Assembly (NCBI GenBank): GCA_963277665.1
Contig: OY728122.1
Coordinates: 2,121,970,024 to 2,122,034,023, forward strand
Reading direction: 5' to 3'
DNA length: 64,000 nt
Source: Viscum album
Taxonomy: Eukaryota > Streptophyta > Magnoliopsida > Santalales > Viscaceae
Positions 63,700 through 64,000 of this stretch are shown here, piece after piece (the stretch's first letter is position 1; every line of letters starts with the position of its first letter). The notes under the pieces were generated by a model. That model did no database searches, had not been told where the DNA came from, and saw only the letters and a list, made by a program, of their open reading frames with translations. The position numbers were made by a program, and so were the translations under genes.

Positions 63700-64000
63700 A
63701 GATACCTCCTGTGAAGCTGGTAGAGGATCCCATAGAGGGTTTTACCTCCTCAATTGATCAAATACTAATGGAATTTAGGGTTTGGGTTGTCCAGGAATTG
63801 GGCTTGGAGTGGGCATCAGTCCAGCATTGGATAGAGAAGCCTTACTAGGTCCCAAAAAGGGAAATTCTCAATAGTTCCTCAAGAACAAGCCTCTTTCATT
63901 CTAGGGTGTCCTGAAACCATATGATGTAGAGGAAAATCGTGAGTAGATGGATGAGATGTTAGGGTTTCTTTATAATCCTATTGTTCATAGGGTGATGTGT
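63700..64000 (+). pseudogene. possible start of N gag, cut by window end
   Basis: A plus-strand frame is open for 48 codons (about 63702-63845: VEDPIEGFTSSIDQIL, then VWVVQELGLEW) and continues past a TAG with coding-like composition and further stops. Its place after a putative LTR and leader would suit gag, but I do not recognise a Gag motif. Confidence 0.25.

Overview
The window is AT-rich plant nuclear DNA built almost entirely from decayed, nested LTR retrotransposons of the Ty3/gypsy superfamily. I see no intact host gene, rRNA, tRNA gene, operon or CRISPR array. A flowering plant is the best guess: the LTRs are long, the primer sites match plant initiator-methionine tRNA, there is a CACTA element with a 3-bp target duplication, and there is a relic of a plant LINE ORF1 (DUF4283 type). 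I cannot name the species. All protein signals are broken reading frames read by eye, so domain edges are approximate.

Layout. E1 (about 1-7179, minus strand) is a gag-only element with a long LTR. It sits inside the reverse-transcriptase region of P, a plus-strand gypsy element whose remaining pol runs 7180-9230 and whose 3' LTR starts at 9247. L (10883-22286, minus strand) is inserted in that LTR of P. It has two LTRs of about 4.45 kb around only 2.37 kb of internal DNA carrying a gag relic, so it resembles LARD or TR-GAG elements. The P LTR resumes at 22287 and ends at 23293. P in turn appears to sit in the 3' LTR of M, a minus-strand gypsy element with gag, protease, RT, RNase H and integrase relics.

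The main structural feature is a direct tandem duplication of about 20.7 kb. Copy 1 (about 7231-27928) contains P pol, P LTR, L, M LTR and part of M integrase. Copy 2 (about 27958-49449) repeats all of it in the same order and orientation. After the duplication, copy 2 gained a 910-bp CACTA element (42871-43780) and copy 1 carries a private 148-bp GC-richer insert (20948-21095). Right of copy 2 the single-copy remainder of M continues: RNase H, RT, protease, gag, primer site and 5' LTR (49450-58160). A LINE ORF1-like relic (about 52940-54715) interrupts that LTR.

The right edge (about 60842-64000) looks like the 5' LTR and leader of another plus-strand LTR element, N. The interval 58161-60841 is unassigned.

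Inferred order of events: M inserted, P inserted into M, E1 and L inserted into P, the 20.7-kb block duplicated, then CACTA and the 148-bp insert arrived. The sequence supports the L-before-duplication step best. Both L copies keep the same ATATC target repeat, and in hand-aligned 60-base samples the two LTRs of L differ more (12 differences) than the duplicate copies do (4 to 9).
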